Assembly: GCA_963850765.1 (NCBI GenBank)
Contig: CAWKMN010000003.1
Span: forward strand, 1,054,001 to 1,118,000
Source: CAWKMN01 sp963850765
Lineage (GTDB): Bacteria; Chloroflexota; Anaerolineae; Aggregatilineales; Aggregatilineaceae
Reading direction: 5' to 3'
Length of the DNA: 64,000 nt
Shown: piece after piece, positions 36,620 to 45,105 of the stretch
How positions within the stretch are numbered: position 1 is the stretch's first letter
How the letters are laid out: each line of letters begins with the position of its first letter
Position numbers and translations under genes: made by a program
The notes under the pieces: model-generated
The model's database searches: none
The model's input: only the letters and a program-made list of their open reading frames with translations
What the model was told of the DNA's origin: nothing

Positions 36620-36898
36620 CTACTTGATGCGCGCCAGCACATCGTCTTCGTTCATGAGCAGGTACGTCCTGCCGTCGTACTTGATCTCGGTGCCGGTATA
36701 TTTGGGAAACAGGACGCGATCACCCACCTTCAGATCCGTGACCATTTCCTCTTCGCTGCCCACCGCTTCGATCATGCCCTGCTGCGGCTTTTCTTTGGCG
36801 GTTTCCGGCAGCAGAATGCCGCCCGGAGTTTGGGACTCGCCTTCGATGGGCAGGATCAGCACGCGCGCACCCAGCGGTTCGATATTCGTGTTAGACAT
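36620..36898 (-). CDS. groES: Co-chaperonin GroES
   Basis: The ATG at 36898, preceded by GAGGAG, gives 92 residues, the normal Cpn10 length. The family pattern is complete: PLGARVLILPIE, mobile loop with TPGGILLPETAKEKPQQG, VKVGDRVLFPKYTGTEI-like segment and LLMNEDDVLARI at the end. GroES caps GroEL for protein folding. No groEL gene adjoins it in this window; downstream is the terminator and the TnpB element. Confidence 0.95.
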   Translation of the reverse strand: MSNTNIEPLGARVLILPIEGESQTPGGILLPETAKEKPQQGMIEAVGSEEEMVTDLKVGDRVLFPKYTGTEIKYDGRTYLLMNEDDVLARIK

Positions 36899-36977
36899 CC
36901 GACTTTTTACTCCTCTTTTTGCCATGCGGTAAGCTCCCTTCAATAGCCCAGAGAAACCCTGGGAATTCCGCGGCCGG

Positions 36978-37640
36978 TCAGGACTTCGACGCCAGCCGGA
37001 CCGCGGCCTTTAACTTTTCCAGCAGCAGCTCTTCGGGAGCCGCACCCTCGATATAGGTGTCCTCGTTGATGACCGTGCGCGGCACACCCATCACGTTGTA
37101 GCGGTGGCCGAGGTGGGGGAACTCCGTCACCTCGATCATGTCCGCCGTGACCTTGTCCGATGCATAGGCCATGTGATGCGCCAGCACCACAGCCCGCGGG
37201 CAGTAGGGGCAGGTCGGCGTGACAAATACCTGCAAGTGCAGCGGTTCTTCCAGGTTGTCCAGGAAGCTGCGCGCCTTGTCGCTGAGCGAAACCGCGCCGC
37301 TGCCCACCAGGATAATCGCTTCGAGCAGGGACGTAAATTCGTAACCAGAGGGGATGCCGTAGAAACGAATCCCGTAATCTGTGCCGCCCTCACCCAGCAC
37401 CGCCACCGCCGGGATCTTATCAATCCCGAACGACTCGGCCCGTTCTTTGTCCGCAACCAGATCGCTCACCTGCACCGATACCAGGTCAGAGCATTCGGCT
37501 ACCTCTTCGAGAATCTGGCGCGTTTCTTTGCAATAACCGCACTCAAATTCCTGCGTAAACAGTTGCAGCGTCACCGGCGATTTGACTGCTGCCAGCAGCT
37601 CGCGCACCTGCGTTTGAGTGTCCTGATCCATTAAAGGCAT
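36978..37640 (-). CDS. Two-domain thioredoxin-fold protein (protein disulfide oxidoreductase, PDO type)
   Basis: The ATG at 37640 after AAGGATGG gives 220 residues with two tandem thioredoxin/glutaredoxin folds. The first active site is CGYC near residue 31 and the second is CPYC near 148, each followed by its cis-Pro (KIPAVAVL and GVPRTVIN). PDO proteins are known from thermophilic archaea and some bacteria as cytosolic disulfide exchange enzymes. It is upstream of groES on the same strand and could share its transcript. Confidence 0.9.
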   Translation of the reverse strand: MPLMDQDTQTQVRELLAAVKSPVTLQLFTQEFECGYCKETRQILEEVAECSDLVSVQVSDLVADKERAESFGIDKIPAVAVLGEGGTDYGIRFYGIPSGYEFTSLLEAIILVGSGAVSLSDKARSFLDNLEEPLHLQVFVTPTCPYCPRAVVLAHHMAYASDKVTADMIEVTEFPHLGHRYNVMGVPRTVINEDTYIEGAAPEELLLEKLKAAVRLASKS

Positions 37641-37794
37641 TCCATACCATCCTTGTGGACTGACTGTGTATTTGAACACCTCATTAGATGCGCCAGTCCC
37701 TCATCGGTTGCGCGAGTGCGTGCCCATCATACCGTGAAAACAGCCCGCTTTCTAACAGAAATTCGTTAGAGGTGCCCGCGCAGCAGCTTAGGGC

Positions 37795-37800
37795 TATAAT
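37795..37800 (+). promoter_or_regulatory. -10-like element TATAAT before small membrane protein gene
   Basis: GGCTATAAT ends 62 bases before the start at 37863. Just upstream, TCTAAC and GTTAGA (37751-37770) form an inverted repeat that could be an operator. No clear -35 was found. Confidence 0.4.
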
Positions 37801-37862
37801 TCATTCGATAGGATCACGCATGAACGATTATTGCTGGGAGCGCCACTGTTCAGGAGGGCAAC

Positions 37863-38120
37863 ATGGATATACTGGATCTGCTGTTAGGAGGGGGCAACCG
37901 GCGGCGCCGTCGGGATGACGGAATATCGGGCATCCTGGGCAAATTATCGCGCTGGATCCTGGGCTGTGGCTGTATCCTCGTGGCGGTGGTGGTCGTTGGG
38001 ATAATCCTGCTGCTGGCCGGAATCGTCAGTTTTGGCGAAGACGCAGTGACCGTGATCATCGTCGTGCTCACCATAATCGTCGCCGTCGCCTCGCTGATCC
38101 GCACCAGCATGGGCTATTAA
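37863..38120 (+). CDS. Small two-helix membrane protein
   Basis: An 85-residue protein with a near-perfect AGGAGGG site before ATG 37863. A basic patch GNRRRRRDD is followed by a Cys-containing helix (WILGCGCILVAVVVVGIILLLAGI) and a second helix (AVTVIIVVLTIIVAVASLI). No family was recognised. It is a solitary gene, convergent with the HTH gene at 38143. Confidence 0.75.
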   Translation: MDILDLLLGGGNRRRRRDDGISGILGKLSRWILGCGCILVAVVVVGIILLLAGIVSFGEDAVTVIIVVLTIIVAVASLIRTSMGY

Positions 38121-38133
38121 ACGCACAGTCGGG

Positions 38134-38158
38134 GCGCGATCGTCAAGCCAGATCGCGC
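38134..38158 (+). terminator. Convergent hairpin, possible terminator
   Basis: GCGCGAT (38134-38140) pairs with ATCGCGC (38152-38158), followed by TCTTCTT. The stop codon of the minus-strand gene at 38143 lies in the loop, so the element would serve the plus-strand gene. Confidence 0.4.
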
Positions 38159-38379
38159 TCTTCTTCGTAATTGCCTTCGTTTTCAGCCAGCATATCCAAT
38201 ATCGCCTGCCCGGTAATAAAGACCCGGCGCAGGCCGGGCGGTTGGCTCGCGCGCAACTGGCCCGATGCCAGCAGTCGCTTGACTGTGCTCATACTGACGT
38301 TGAGGATTTCTGCGACCTCGGCGCGTGAATAGACACGGGTTGGAACAATGGGGGGACGCACAGAATGATGTTTAGACAT
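38143..38379 (-). CDS. Excisionase-type helix-turn-helix DNA-binding protein
   Basis: The ATG at 38379, after GAGGGGA, gives 78 residues. The MerR/excisionase-like HTH reads YSRAEVAEILNVSMSTVKRL, followed by a wing RASQPPGLRRVFITGQAIL. Such small proteins bind DNA as excisionases or general regulators. It is the third gene after the HEAT and LysM genes on the same strand (21-base gap), so a role in regulating that operon is possible. No integrase is nearby. Confidence 0.85.
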   Translation of the reverse strand: MSKHHSVRPPIVPTRVYSRAEVAEILNVSMSTVKRLLASGQLRASQPPGLRRVFITGQAILDMLAENEGNYEEERDLA

Positions 38380-38399
38380 GATCGATTCCCCTCGATGAC

Positions 38400-39824
38400 C
38401 TATGGAAAACTTTGATGAACCCACTGCATGGGGTCAACCTGGACGCCGCTAACCCACATCTCCCAATGCAGATGCGGCCCCGTGGAGCGGCCGGTTGAAC
38501 CCACCAGCCCGATTGTCTGGCCGGGCATGACCACGTCGCCCACCGACACCTGGATTTCAGATTGATGCCAGTAGCCCGTGATCACGCCCCACCCGTGATC
38601 GATCATGGTGGCATTACCCCGCACGGGCAGATTTTCCGCCAGGATCACCACCCCCGCCGCCGGGGCTAGAATTGGGGATCCCGGTGCCGCGCCAAAGTCG
38701 GTTCCGCTGTGAAAGGTGTCGAGCAGTCCGCCGTTATACGTGCGCCGGGTGCCGAACTGGGATGTCACCGGCCCGGTCGAAGGCAGACCCATCAGCCCAT
38801 CAAAATAACGCTGGGCGGTAAAGCCGCTCATCAGCGTGGCGACCCGATCCCACTCCGGTTCCATGACCTGAGGCGTTAGCAAATCCTGCTGCGTGGTGTC
38901 GAGTGAGATTTCTTCCGAGCCATAACCGCCGTCGTCCACCCGAATACGGATGGTGTAGCCGGTCGATACGCCGTCCGCGCCGGTGATCGTGATCACCATC
39001 GGATACAGGCCCGCGCCGGTGAACGCATGAATGCCAAAAATCGCGTCGTGGTGGTTGGTATCCTGCGTGACAAATTGAACCGGATAGCCGATAAACGTGC
39101 CGGTGAGCGTGGCCGGGCCTGATGTCTCAAGATGGATGCTGAGGGTTTTCCCCTGGATCGCCGGGATCGGCGTCAGCGTGCAGGCCGTCACCGGGCCGGG
39201 CAGATCCAACAGCGCTCCCGGCGTGCTGCCCGGAACCCATAGTGGCTGGCCGGCAAATAAGGGACTTGTGCGCGTCTGGTGGTTGAGCGCCAAAAGGGTA
39301 TTGAGCGTTACGCCATAGCGCAGCGCCATCCGGCTGAAATTGTCGCCCGCCTGGACATGGATCAGCGCGGCGGGCGGGGCCTGACTCGACGGTGCCGATC
39401 CCTGATGGACGGTCAAATCCTGTCCGGCAAACAACAGCGCCGGATTGGTGATGATATTTTCGGCTGCTAACTGCTCGACACTCGTGGCATAGGTATAGGC
39501 CAGGGTGAGCAGCGAATCACCCGGTCGCACGGTGTGGATCGTCACGGCTCCCGGCACCATGCCCGCGGCATTCACCTGGGCGTTGGGGATCAGAAGGCGC
39601 TGCCCGACGGCGATATAACGCGGATCGGTAATTCCGTTGGCCTCGGAGATCGCTTCGACCGTCGTGCCGTACTTCATGGCGATGCGAAAGAGGTTTTCAT
39701 CGCGCTGGACCACATGAATCGTCATACCAGCGGAGGGAGGATTGTTGCCGCCGTCCTGCGCCTGGGCTGTGCCAACCAGCAGCAGCGCGATAATCATCAC
39801 CCCTATCAAAACCCTGGTACGCAT
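38400..39824 (-). CDS. Secreted LysM-M23 peptidoglycan hydrolase
   Basis: A 474-residue protein with a signal peptide cleaved after TAQA. Three LysM domains follow (starts at about residues 35, 94 and 153: HVVQRDENLFRIAMKYG, HTVRPGDSLLTLAYTY, HVQAGDNFSRMALRYG). A beta-rich middle region leads to a C-terminal M23 metallopeptidase with the zinc ligands HSGTDFG and HLHWEMW. It should bind and cleave the peptidoglycan peptide. It starts 8 bases after the HEAT gene stop, and the HTH gene follows. Confidence 0.93.
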   Translation of the reverse strand: MRTRVLIGVMIIALLLVGTAQAQDGGNNPPSAGMTIHVVQRDENLFRIAMKYGTTVEAISEANGITDPRYIAVGQRLLIPNAQVNAAGMVPGAVTIHTVRPGDSLLTLAYTYATSVEQLAAENIITNPALLFAGQDLTVHQGSAPSSQAPPAALIHVQAGDNFSRMALRYGVTLNTLLALNHQTRTSPLFAGQPLWVPGSTPGALLDLPGPVTACTLTPIPAIQGKTLSIHLETSGPATLTGTFIGYPVQFVTQDTNHHDAIFGIHAFTGAGLYPMVITITGADGVSTGYTIRIRVDDGGYGSEEISLDTTQQDLLTPQVMEPEWDRVATLMSGFTAQRYFDGLMGLPSTGPVTSQFGTRRTYNGGLLDTFHSGTDFGAAPGSPILAPAAGVVILAENLPVRGNATMIDHGWGVITGYWHQSEIQVSVGDVVMPGQTIGLVGSTGRSTGPHLHWEMWVSGVQVDPMQWVHQSFP

Positions 39825-39831
39825 GGTGTTG

Positions 39832-41202
39832 TTATTCGTCCTGCGGGCGCGCCCGAATTTGGTCTACGATGATTTGTGCCTGGGTCAATGTTTCGAGTGC
39901 CTGGTTTGCCAGCCGCAGACCTTCGCCGGCGGTGCTGTTCAGAGTCAGCGCGGCACAGGATGGCTCAAAAATGGCACGCGCCTGCTCGGCCTGTGCCAGA
40001 CCCGTCCGCTGAAGCTGGATCGCCTCTTCAAGCAGCGGATCCGCCACACCGGGCGCGTTCAGGGCGGCGTTCTGCTCCCCGGTGAGTCCAAAGGGCTGCG
40101 GCCATTCGTCGAAGGTACACCGCGTTGGGTCAACGCCGTTCCGCGCTTTTTCCCACTGATCGATCATCCCATCGCCGTAAGTATTCTTCAGGTAGGACAT
40201 GACGATCTCGCGGTCGCGCAGCTCGCGCAGAATAACCCGGTAGTCGAGCGCCGGGAAGGGAAGCGTGGCCGCCGGCGCGATAGTTGGAATGGGAGTCGCA
40301 GTAACTATCGATGTGGCCGACGGTAAGGGCGTCTCCGTGGCCGGCACCGTCGCCGATGGCGGCAGAGTTGGCGTCACTGGCGTGGCGGTTGCGGTGGCGG
40401 TCGGCGTCGAGGTGCGGGTCGGCAGCGGCGTCTCCGTCGGCCCGATCGTGGCCATGGGGCTGCGGATCGCCTGCTGCAGCAGCTGATCAACTTCATTCAG
40501 TTGGAAATCCAACTGATCAAGCCGGCTGGACGCTTCCAGCACTCGGACCGTCTGCGTAGTGGGATCACTGCACGCGCCGTTCAGCAGAACCAGCGACGCT
40601 TCCAGCGGGAATCGCGCCAAATCAAGCTTATCGCCGGTCAGCTTAATATCGGGATAGGTATAGCGGTCGATCTCGGCCAGCGCGACCGGCTCCGGCAGGG
40701 TATACGACAGAGGACACGCCACCTGCCCGGTTTCGTTGTAGTGGGCGATCTCACCTTTCAGGTCAGCGCCCAGTTCCCGCGAGGCACGAAGCTTGGTCTC
40801 GATCTCGCCAATCAATTCGAAGCGGCTGGTCGGCTCACCCTGGATCGTGTTGCTCCGGTCATCATCCTTATCGTCGCCGCGCACCAGTTGCAGGCCGTGC
40901 AGCAGCAGCGAGACACCGAACAATACCGCCAGCACGCCGAGGACTGGGGTCAGCATGCGCTCGCTGATCGGTAACGCGCGGCGCAAGCGTTTTCCCTGTG
41001 CCACGGCCTTAAAATAAGCCAACGCCTCGCGCGCCGCCTCGCGCACCTGTTCGTCGCCGTCTTCAAGATAAGCCGTCCTCAGGAACGGGATCACGGCCGG
41101 ATCGCGGGTGGCGGCCAGCCGCTGACAGGCCCGCTGCCGCACCTTGGGATCCGGATCATTTTGCAGTTGTCCGGTCCAGCGTCCCCATTTTGGTTGGCTC
41201 AT
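39832..41202 (-). CDS. HEAT-repeat membrane protein
   Basis: A 456-residue protein. Residues 8-68 form HEAT-type helical repeats (DPDPKVRQRACQRLA, DEQVREAAREAL). A membrane helix lies at about 82-107 (MLTPVLGVLAVLFGVSLLLHG). The long outer part contains a helical segment, two conserved-looking cysteines, a Thr/Pro/Ala-rich linker (about 268-310) and a C-terminal helical bundle. No family matches the outer part. It is the first gene of a three-gene operon with the LysM-M23 hydrolase, perhaps to control it. Confidence 0.8.
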   Translation of the reverse strand: MSQPKWGRWTGQLQNDPDPKVRQRACQRLAATRDPAVIPFLRTAYLEDGDEQVREAAREALAYFKAVAQGKRLRRALPISERMLTPVLGVLAVLFGVSLLLHGLQLVRGDDKDDDRSNTIQGEPTSRFELIGEIETKLRASRELGADLKGEIAHYNETGQVACPLSYTLPEPVALAEIDRYTYPDIKLTGDKLDLARFPLEASLVLLNGACSDPTTQTVRVLEASSRLDQLDFQLNEVDQLLQQAIRSPMATIGPTETPLPTRTSTPTATATATPVTPTLPPSATVPATETPLPSATSIVTATPIPTIAPAATLPFPALDYRVILRELRDREIVMSYLKNTYGDGMIDQWEKARNGVDPTRCTFDEWPQPFGLTGEQNAALNAPGVADPLLEEAIQLQRTGLAQAEQARAIFEPSCAALTLNSTAGEGLRLANQALETLTQAQIIVDQIRARPQDE

Positions 41203-41292
41203 CCCAAAACCTCACCTGTTGGCGCAAAACATTTTTGATAATGATACGCGAAGTCCATCACCCGGCAAAGTCAACTTCAGGACCATGCCTTT

Positions 41293-42273
41293 TTAGGGTT
41301 CAGCCACGTTAAACGTGCAGTTTCCCTCGTTAGCTTCGATGCCCGTACCCGGCCCGAACTGATCGTAACCATCGGAAATCGGTTCGTCCCAGGTCAACCG
41401 GTATTCGACCGTATGCTCGCCCGCGCTGAGTTTGCCCACCGGGTAGAACCAGTAGACGATCCACACGCCCGCTTCGACGCGCACCTCGGTTGCGTACGGC
41501 TCCCAGTCGTCCAGCAGTTCGCCATCGAGCCGGACGTCATAGTTAGCATTCTCAAGGTGCTGGTCCATCAATTCCGGCAGCGCGACAAACCAGCTCCATT
41601 CGATATAAACGTTATCGTCCGTCGTGGGCTGCTCGGGCCGGACGTTCTTCTGCTGGCAGTAGGCCAGGATCTCGACCCGGTTGGGCTCCGGGGTCGGCGT
41701 GATCGTCGCGGTCCCGTCGCGCGCTGGCGTGGAGGGTGGCGTGGATGGCGGCGTCGCCAGCAGGCCCACCGTCTCCTTAAAATCGGTTTCGACCAGATTG
41801 GCGAAAATCCACAAATTCTGGACCTCGCCGTCCTCATCGGTATAGGCGACTTTGTACCATTCGCGCCGCTGCGCATCGACCTGGATACCAAGCACACCCA
41901 AGGGCGTGCCCGGCGGCACGCTCACCATGATCTCATAGTTGGATCCCGGCCCGGAGCGCAGGTTCACATTTTCCGTCGAGCGAATCACCCCCTGCACGGT
42001 CGGTGTGGGCGTGAGGGTGGTGGTTGCGGTCGGCGTCGAGGGGATGCCCGTCAAGGTGGGGGTGGGCGTATCCGACGGCGTCAGCGTGGCACTTGGGATC
42101 GGCGTGGCCGTGAAGCGGGGCGTGAACGATACGATCGGCCCCAATGTCCGCGTGGGCAGGCTGAGAATCGCGCCATCATCCGCGCCGGAGGGTGAAGGCG
42201 TGTTCGGCTCCACCTCATCACAGGCGGTCAGTACCAGCAGCAGCGCGAATATCAGCCACAAGTGCTTGCGCAT
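41293..42273 (-). CDS. SH3b-domain lipoprotein
   Basis: The ATG at 42273 has GGAGG upstream and begins MRKHLWLIFALLLVLTAC, a canonical lipobox with Cys at residue 18. A Thr/Pro-rich linker follows (about 40-100). A bacterial SH3 domain shows ENVNLRSGPGSNYEIMVSV and a conserved GVLG turn. A beta-rich C-terminal domain ends NEGNCTFNV. It is a surface-anchored ligand-binding protein of unknown target, in a monocistronic setting. Confidence 0.88.
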   Translation of the reverse strand: MRKHLWLIFALLLVLTACDEVEPNTPSPSGADDGAILSLPTRTLGPIVSFTPRFTATPIPSATLTPSDTPTPTLTGIPSTPTATTTLTPTPTVQGVIRSTENVNLRSGPGSNYEIMVSVPPGTPLGVLGIQVDAQRREWYKVAYTDEDGEVQNLWIFANLVETDFKETVGLLATPPSTPPSTPARDGTATITPTPEPNRVEILAYCQQKNVRPEQPTTDDNVYIEWSWFVALPELMDQHLENANYDVRLDGELLDDWEPYATEVRVEAGVWIVYWFYPVGKLSAGEHTVEYRLTWDEPISDGYDQFGPGTGIEANEGNCTFNVAEP

Positions 42274-42373
42274 AACTTCTTGCCTCCGTGGAACACTTCT
42301 CTTTCTCAAACATGAACAGCTTAGCAGCAATCACGCGCCAGCACAACACCACCGGAGCCCTACCAAAAACAAA

Positions 42374-42394
42374 CCCGCTTCAGGTTAAAGCGGG
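42374..42394 (-). terminator. Terminator after response regulator
   Basis: On the minus strand, CCCGCTT pairs perfectly with AAGCGGG around a seven-base loop, followed by TTTGTTTTTGG. It lies 31 bases after the response-regulator stop. Confidence 0.8.
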
Positions 42395-42424
42395 CCGGGC
42401 GGACGAGCCAAAAAGAGGGTTCTT

Positions 42425-42832
42425 TCAGGGCTGCCTGGTGCGTTCCGAGTGAAGCATCAGGCGAACTTTATCGATCAGCGTATTGGCGATATAGGGCTTG
42501 GTGATGTAACCATCTGCGCCCAGATCCAACCCCTGGCGGATGCTGTTCGCATCGGCCTTGGCGGATAGAATCAGCACCGGCACGCGGTTGAACTGCGACT
42601 GAGCGCGCACCTGGCTCAGGATCTCGAAACCATCCATATCCGGCAGCATCAAATCCAGTACGATCAGATCGGGTGTCTGGGCGTTGAGATGGGCGAGGGC
42701 GGACTGCCCGTCCGCAAACGTCGCGGCTTCCGCCCCGATCCGTCGCAGCAGCATCACAATCAGTTTGAGAATTTCGTGATCATCGTCTATGACCACAACC
42801 CGTGGAATGGAGCTTTCGGGGCTGTCGCTCAC
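42425..42832 (-). CDS. Single-domain response regulator (CheY-like)
   Basis: A 135-residue receiver domain without an output domain. The acidic pocket (VVVIDDDHE), the phospho-acceptor Asp in LIVLDLMLPDMDG, the conserved Ser in LILSAKAD and the Lys in YITKPY are all present. It is phosphorylated by an unidentified histidine kinase; none is in the window. A terminator follows and the gene stands alone. Confidence 0.95.
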   Translation of the reverse strand: MSDSPESSIPRVVVIDDDHEILKLIVMLLRRIGAEAATFADGQSALAHLNAQTPDLIVLDLMLPDMDGFEILSQVRAQSQFNRVPVLILSAKADANSIRQGLDLGADGYITKPYIANTLIDKVRLMLHSERTRQP

Positions 42833-43040
42833 TGTTGCCGCCTCATTTGATAGTGGATATTAATTTAGCGAGATGCCCGGATACGGCCGCATGGACGGAT
42901 AATTGAGTATAATAGAACTAGATTACACCCGGCCCAGGTCTGCGGCAAGTTTTCACAGATTAATTCAGCGTATCCAACGGCCCTGTGATGTGTTATTGTT
43001 GGCACCCAAGCACGCTATGAGGATCATGAGGTAAAGCAGC

Positions 43041-43670
43041 ATGCGGCCCGAACAGGTAATTTTGGTGATTGTACTGGGGTATATTATCGGCTCGTTTCCT
43101 ACCGCTTACCTGGTTGCACGGTCACGCGGGGTCGACATTTTTAAGGTCGGCAGCGGCAACATGGGCGCGAACAATGTCGCGCGGGCGCTAGGTCCCAAAT
43201 ATGGCGCGCTGGTTTGGCTGGTCGATGGCAGCAAAGGCATCCTGGCGATTTTCCTGGCGCGCTGGATCCTGTCCGACAATCAGGCGGCGGCCAGCTCGTT
43301 GGCGGCAGTATCCGCCGTGGCAGGGCACAACTGGTCGCTGCTGGCGACGCTGATTACCGGCAGTATTCGCGGCGGCAAGGGCGCGGCGACGGCCAGCGGT
43401 ACCTTCCTGCTGCTTGCCCCGACTCTGTTGATCGCGCTGGTACTCGCGGTGGGCGCGGTGATCATCCTGCTGACGCGCTACGTCTCACTGGCGGTGCTGA
43501 CGTCGGTCGCCGTCGGCGGAATCGCGTTCCTGATCCTGGTGCTGGTCGGCTTTCTGGAACCCGTTTATGTGCTCTACCTGCTGGTCGGCTGGATGGTGTT
43601 TGTGCGGCACCGCAGCAATATCGTCAATCTGCTGGCGGGCAAAGAACGGCGCTGGGGCGAACGCGCCTGA
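43041..43670 (+). CDS. plsY: Glycerol-3-phosphate acyltransferase PlsY
   Basis: A 209-residue membrane acyltransferase that makes lysophosphatidic acid from acyl-phosphate in phospholipid synthesis. The three family motifs are visible: GSFPTAYLVARSRGVDI, KVGSGNMGANNVARALG, and VAGHNWSLLATLITGSIRGGKGAAT. Membrane helices are distributed as expected. The start at 43041 is preceded by GAGGTAAAGC. It is monocistronic with a strong terminator at 43691. Confidence 0.95.
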   Translation: MRPEQVILVIVLGYIIGSFPTAYLVARSRGVDIFKVGSGNMGANNVARALGPKYGALVWLVDGSKGILAIFLARWILSDNQAAASSLAAVSAVAGHNWSLLATLITGSIRGGKGAATASGTFLLLAPTLLIALVLAVGAVIILLTRYVSLAVLTSVAVGGIAFLILVLVGFLEPVYVLYLLVGWMVFVRHRSNIVNLLAGKERRWGERA

Positions 43671-43690
43671 TTCTGACCGTTATCATCCAA

Positions 43691-43718
43691 AGCCCGGCCC
43701 ATCTCGCCGGGCTTTTTT
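43691..43718 (+). terminator. Rho-independent terminator after plsY
   Basis: AGCCCGGC pairs with GCCGGGCT around a short loop and is followed by a run of six T. It lies between convergent genes, so it may limit read-through into the minus-strand replication operon. Confidence 0.85.
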
Positions 43719-45105
43719 ATCGCTTCGGGCGGCGCGGCGAATTGGTGTTGCCCCCAACGTAATCCGGGGCCAGGATCGCCAGCACGCGGCAGAGACGCCC
43801 ATCCATCAGGCGGCTGCGTAACAGCGGGTCCATCTCCTCGAATTTCTGAGTGGTCGTGAACACGGTTGGCAGATGGGCCAGATAGCGGTAATCGGTGATC
43901 TGCTGGATTTTTTCGCGCGCCCACGGCGTCGCGTTGCTGAGATCGATCTGATCCAGCACGAGCAGCGTGGCATTGCGGATCTCGTAGAAGCGCTTGCTGA
44001 ACGTCACGGTAGCCGACGGCGCAAAGGTCGCCCGCAGGTAGTCCAGCAGATCGGGCGTCGTGACGAACATCACCTGATCGCCCATTCGCTTGCGGGTGTT
44101 GGCGATAGCCGCTGCCAGATGGGTCTTGCCGCTGCCGTGATTACCCACGAACAGCAGCCAGCCCTTCGGATCCTGCGCGTAGCCCATCGCGGCTTCGTAC
44201 ACGTGCCGCAGATTGCGGCGCTCCTCGGCCGGTAGCGTATCCGCTCGCAGGCTGAAGTTCTCGAAGACCATCCCGCCGTATAACCCCAGGTTGGAGAGCA
44301 GATCCACATCCTGCTGGGCATCCGAGCGCCGGTAATCGGGCAGCGGCAGCATCACACTGTCGGTTAGCTGCCGATCGACCAGCCGGCTGCGAATGCGCGG
44401 GTCGGACTTGTCCAGTTCCACGTTGGTGGTGATCACCGTGCTCAGCCGGTGCAGATAACGATGGTTAATCAACTGGAACAGCTTCTCCTGTGCCCAGGAC
44501 GTCGCGCTTTCGGTGCCCAGATCGTCCAGAATCAACAGGGGAATATTCCGCACGCGCTCGAACAGCTCGTCGTACTCCACCTCGGACGAGGGCGCAAACG
44601 TCGAGCGTAAATGATCCAGCAGATCGGGCACCGTCATGAACAGGACACTCTGGCCGCGATCCAGGTTGTAGTTGGCGATCGCCACGGCCAGATGCGTTTT
44701 CCCACTGCCAAAATTACCCTGGAATAAGAGCCAACCCTGGGGATTCTCGGCATAGTCACGCGCGCGTTTATAGGCCCCCCGCAGGATGCCGTTCTGTTCC
44801 TCGCTCAGGGATGGATGGTCAAGCTCGAACGTCTCAAATGTCTTGCCGGCCACCACGTTGAGATTGCTCAACATCCTCAGCCGGGCCGTCTGCTGCTCGG
44901 CCAGCACGTCACCCTGGCACACGCATGGGAAGGCCTTGCCAAAATCCGGGTGCCCCACCGGGACATTGCGGGTCACATACCGCATGCCCTGGCAGATCGG
45001 GCAGACCTCGGCGGGCGTGTCGGGCTCAGTATTCGATGAAGTCCGAGAGTTCTCCCCGGATATAGTCGTACCGATCCGCTTGAGTTGGTCGCTGAGTGGA
45101 TCCAC
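43717..45105 (-). CDS. Tandem DnaC/DnaI-like helicase-loader ATPase
   Basis: A 462-residue protein with a zinc-binding segment (Cys35, Cys38, Cys61, Cys63) and two complete DnaC-type AAA+ modules. Walker A motifs are GNFGSGKTH (about 130-138) and GNHGSGKTH (321-329). Walker B is LLILDDLGTES in module 1 but LLVLDQIDLSN in module 2, where the second acid is Gln. Both keep an Arg-finger-like DPxxRSRL. DnaC and DnaI load DnaB, and the neighbours support that role. The GTG at 45105 has GAGGG upstream and overlaps the DnaD-like gene by 80 bases. A tandem fusion is unusual for this family. Confidence 0.9.
   Translation of the reverse strand: MDPLSDQLKRIGTTISGENSRTSSNTEPDTPAEVCPICQGMRYVTRNVPVGHPDFGKAFPCVCQGDVLAEQQTARLRMLSNLNVVAGKTFETFELDHPSLSEEQNGILRGAYKRARDYAENPQGWLLFQGNFGSGKTHLAVAIANYNLDRGQSVLFMTVPDLLDHLRSTFAPSSEVEYDELFERVRNIPLLILDDLGTESATSWAQEKLFQLINHRYLHRLSTVITTNVELDKSDPRIRSRLVDRQLTDSVMLPLPDYRRSDAQQDVDLLSNLGLYGGMVFENFSLRADTLPAEERRNLRHVYEAAMGYAQDPKGWLLFVGNHGSGKTHLAAAIANTRKRMGDQVMFVTTPDLLDYLRATFAPSATVTFSKRFYEIRNATLLVLDQIDLSNATPWAREKIQQITDYRYLAHLPTVFTTTQKFEEMDPLLRSRLMDGRLCRVLAILAPDYVGGNTNSPRRPKR

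Noticed and set aside
38143..38379. Excisionase-like gene as sign of a prophage or integrative element
   Set aside because: No integrase, attachment repeat or phage gene is nearby, and the gene sits in a wall-hydrolase operon.
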